Below, one piece after another: positions 62,765 to 64,000 of a stretch of 64,000 nt of DNA. Under the pieces are notes generated by a model. That model saw nothing but the letters and a program-made list of their open reading frames with translations. It had not been told where the DNA came from and made no database searches. Origin of the DNA: Chengkuizengella axinellae (GTDB lineage Bacteria; Bacillota; Bacilli; Paenibacillales; KCTC-33759); contig NZ_JAVAMP010000013.1 of the NCBI RefSeq assembly GCF_030730905.1, positions 1 to 64,000 of the forward strand, given 5' to 3'. Position 1 is the stretch's first letter, and each line of letters begins with the position of its first letter. The translations under genes were made by a program, and so were the position numbers.

Positions 62765-62773
62765 ATGTGCGAC

Positions 62774-63175
62774 TTGAGTTACACTCTATCAATCAAAACG
62801 AATACAAGAGATCAAATGATTGATATCACTTCCCAAGTTCAACAAAAGCTTAATGAAGATAAGATGGATAATGGAATATGCATCATCTACTCTCCCCATA
62901 CTACAGCCGGCATCACTATTAATGAAAATGCAGACCCAGATGTGAAACATGATGTGCTTATGGCGCTAGATGAAGTATATCCATGGGAGCATGAAAAATA
63001 TCGCCACATGGAAGGAAATACTGCTGCTCATTTAAAAACCATCACAACCGGTTCATCTCAAACCGTGATTGTTGAAAATAATCGGTTACTATTAGGTCAG
63101 TGGCAAGGAATCTACTTCTGTGAATTTGATGGACCTAGACACCGAACCTGTATAGTTAAGTTTATACACCAATAA
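62774..63175 (+). CDS. YjbQ/UPF0047 family protein
   Basis: A 133-residue protein with the family signature: '[24 protein letters not shown]', '[23 protein letters not shown]', '[24 protein letters not shown]'. The family has weak thiamine-phosphate synthase activity in vitro; the physiological role is not settled. TTG at 62774 is chosen because AAAGGAG lies 9 nt upstream; the ATG at 62765 touches that site. Confidence 0.9.
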   Translation: MSYTLSIKTNTRDQMIDITSQVQQKLNEDKMDNGICIIYSPHTTAGITINENADPDVKHDVLMALDEVYPWEHEKYRHMEGNTAAHLKTITTGSSQTVIVENNRLLLGQWQGIYFCEFDGPRHRTCIVKFIHQ

Positions 63176-63202
63176 GCAGTCGTTATAACACGACTGCTTA
63201 TT
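63171..63202. terminator. Terminator after the YjbQ gene
   Basis: AATAAGCAGTCG / CGACTGCTTATT stem, 8-nt loop, overlapping the stop codon. Confidence 0.75.
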
Positions 63203-63290
63203 ATTAAATATTACTAATATTATTGGGCAGATATATAAACTCTCTCGGAAAGTGATGGCAATAGGAATGTTTTGAATAGGACTTTAAACC

Positions 63291-64000
63291 TTAAACATGT
63301 CCTTTTTGAACTGCCTCTTGCCTAAAAGAAGCAACTGCTATTAATAATAACAGTAAGACAAAAGCCACGATATGAAAGAAACTAATAGATTTAAAATATT
63401 GAATGAACACTCCACCAAAGTAAGGTCCAATTAAACTTCCAACGCTATAAGCTACTCCACAAAGCAAATTGCCCGCAGGCAACAAATTTTTAGGCAGTAA
63501 ATCTGTCATATAACTAATTCCTAGTGAGAAGGTTGAACCAACTACCATTCCCGCTATAAATAAACAAATCGATAGAGCTGAGAAAGAATTCTCTATTAAA
63601 CTAGCGACTGAAAAACTAATCATCCCAATCGAAAGAATTGCAATCAGCACATTTCTTCTACCATATTTGTCGCTTATCATTCCTAAAGGCAGCTGAAATA
63701 CAATCGCTCCCAAAGCAAATGCAAATAGTAAAAAGGAAATATTCTCTACATTAAAGCCAATTCGCAACCCATACACAGGGAAACTTCCATTTAATGATGC
63801 CTCTAAAAATCCGTATCCAAGTGGAGGCAGAATCGCAACCCAACCATATTTCCATGCTTTTGAAAATCGTTTGAGCATTTCTTTAAATGAATCAGAATAA
63901 TCGCTTGTTTGCTCTGGATAATCATTTTTTAAGGCGAATATAAATATCCATGCTATAAAGCATAATAGAGACGACAGCATAAAGGGTAGTGCTTCATTAA
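63291..64000 (-). CDS. MFS transporter, 5' part beyond the window
   Basis: C-terminal ~236 residues of a 12-helix transporter; the frame is still open at base 64000, so the true start lies outside. Visible: one N-terminal-half helix, a central loop ('NDYPEQTSDYSDSFKEMLKRFSKAW'), then six helices, with the MFS loop motif 'GMISDKYGRRNVLIAIL' (G-x3-D-x2-G-R-R) after the eighth helix. Sugar or drug specificity cannot be told. Confidence 0.88.
   Translation of the reverse strand, partial: NEALPFMLSSLLCFIAWIFIFALKNDYPEQTSDYSDSFKEMLKRFSKAWKYGWVAILPPLGYGFLEASLNGSFPVYGLRIGFNVENISFLLFAFALGAIVFQLPLGMISDKYGRRNVLIAILSIGMISFSVASLIENSFSALSICLFIAGMVVGSTFSLGISYMTDLLPKNLLPAGNLLCGVAYSVGSLIGPYFGGVFIQYFKSISFFHIVAFVLLLLLIAVASFRQEAVQKGHV

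Overview
The window reads as chromosomal DNA of a low-GC, endospore-former-type Bacillota, most likely a member of the Bacillales close to Paenibacillaceae. The reasons are strong AGGAGG-type ribosome sites almost everywhere, frequent TTG/GTG starts, an infC gene that starts with ATT behind an L20-type leader, a T-box in front of the ilv-leu genes, a B. subtilis-like ytqA-ytqB pair, and puc-type molybdenum hydroxylase genes. The family-level placement is inference; no rRNA or other marker is present.

Layout. 0-7 kb: acetyltransferase, fumarylacetoacetase-family hydrolase, chemotaxis transducer, a secreted Hcp-like protein, a DUF817 membrane protein and a CitA/DcuS-type two-component system. 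7-10.4 kb: a tripartite tricarboxylate transporter (tctC-tctB-tctA) facing that system, with a perfect cre site in its leader. 10.5-13.7 kb: KefB-like antiporter, thioredoxin-like protein and 2-Cys peroxiredoxin. 13.9-21 kb: the branched-chain amino-acid operon ilvB-ilvH-ilvC-leuA-leuB, with a consensus promoter and T-box leader, its internal gaps packed with palindromic repeats. 21-22.4 kb: infC-rpmI-rplT with promoter and attenuator leader. 22.6-27.3 kb: PAP2 phosphatase, UgtP-like glycolipid synthase, a small Cys-rich protein, trmB, and a divergent TetR/SDR pair. 27.6-35.5 kb: a puc-like molybdenum hydroxylase locus (XdhC and MobA-like maturation proteins, LysR regulator, Mo, FAD and 2Fe-2S subunits) with a threonine-synthase-like gene inside it on the other strand. 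36-38 kb: ytqA-ytqB behind a leader of more than 300 nt. 38-47.4 kb: accessory-looking stretch with an XRE-cupin regulator and lactate-permease-family transporter, a decayed TnpB gene, two TetR circuits with clear operators, a Cys-rich protein and a DUF4080 radical-SAM enzyme. 47.6-64 kb: an unknown membrane-protein pair with an apparent CTG start, a YrdC-family protein, RlmCD, MFS transporters, an ArsR-type regulator, a TetR/membrane protein pair with a 35-bp palindrome, an M1 peptidase, a fibronectin-III protein, a large GH81 beta-1,3-glucanase with two CBM56-like modules, a YjbQ protein, and an MFS gene cut by the window edge.

How the parts work together: carbon regulation appears three times. 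There are perfect cre matches before tctC and before the glucanase, and a weaker one before the sensor kinase. Amino-acid supply is read by the T-box, and ribosomal proteins by the infC leader. Small local regulators with palindromic operators (XRE-cupin, three TetR, one ArsR-type) each sit beside one transporter or enzyme.

The least explained content is the repeat DNA: family A (CCCC..AAAAGT/ACTTTTCGGGG ends), family B (ATAAAGAGAATC ... CTTATCAGGTGAA) and a CCACATGRACRTGG hairpin, all found between unrelated genes. No CRISPR array, tRNA, rRNA, prophage or complete insertion sequence was seen.
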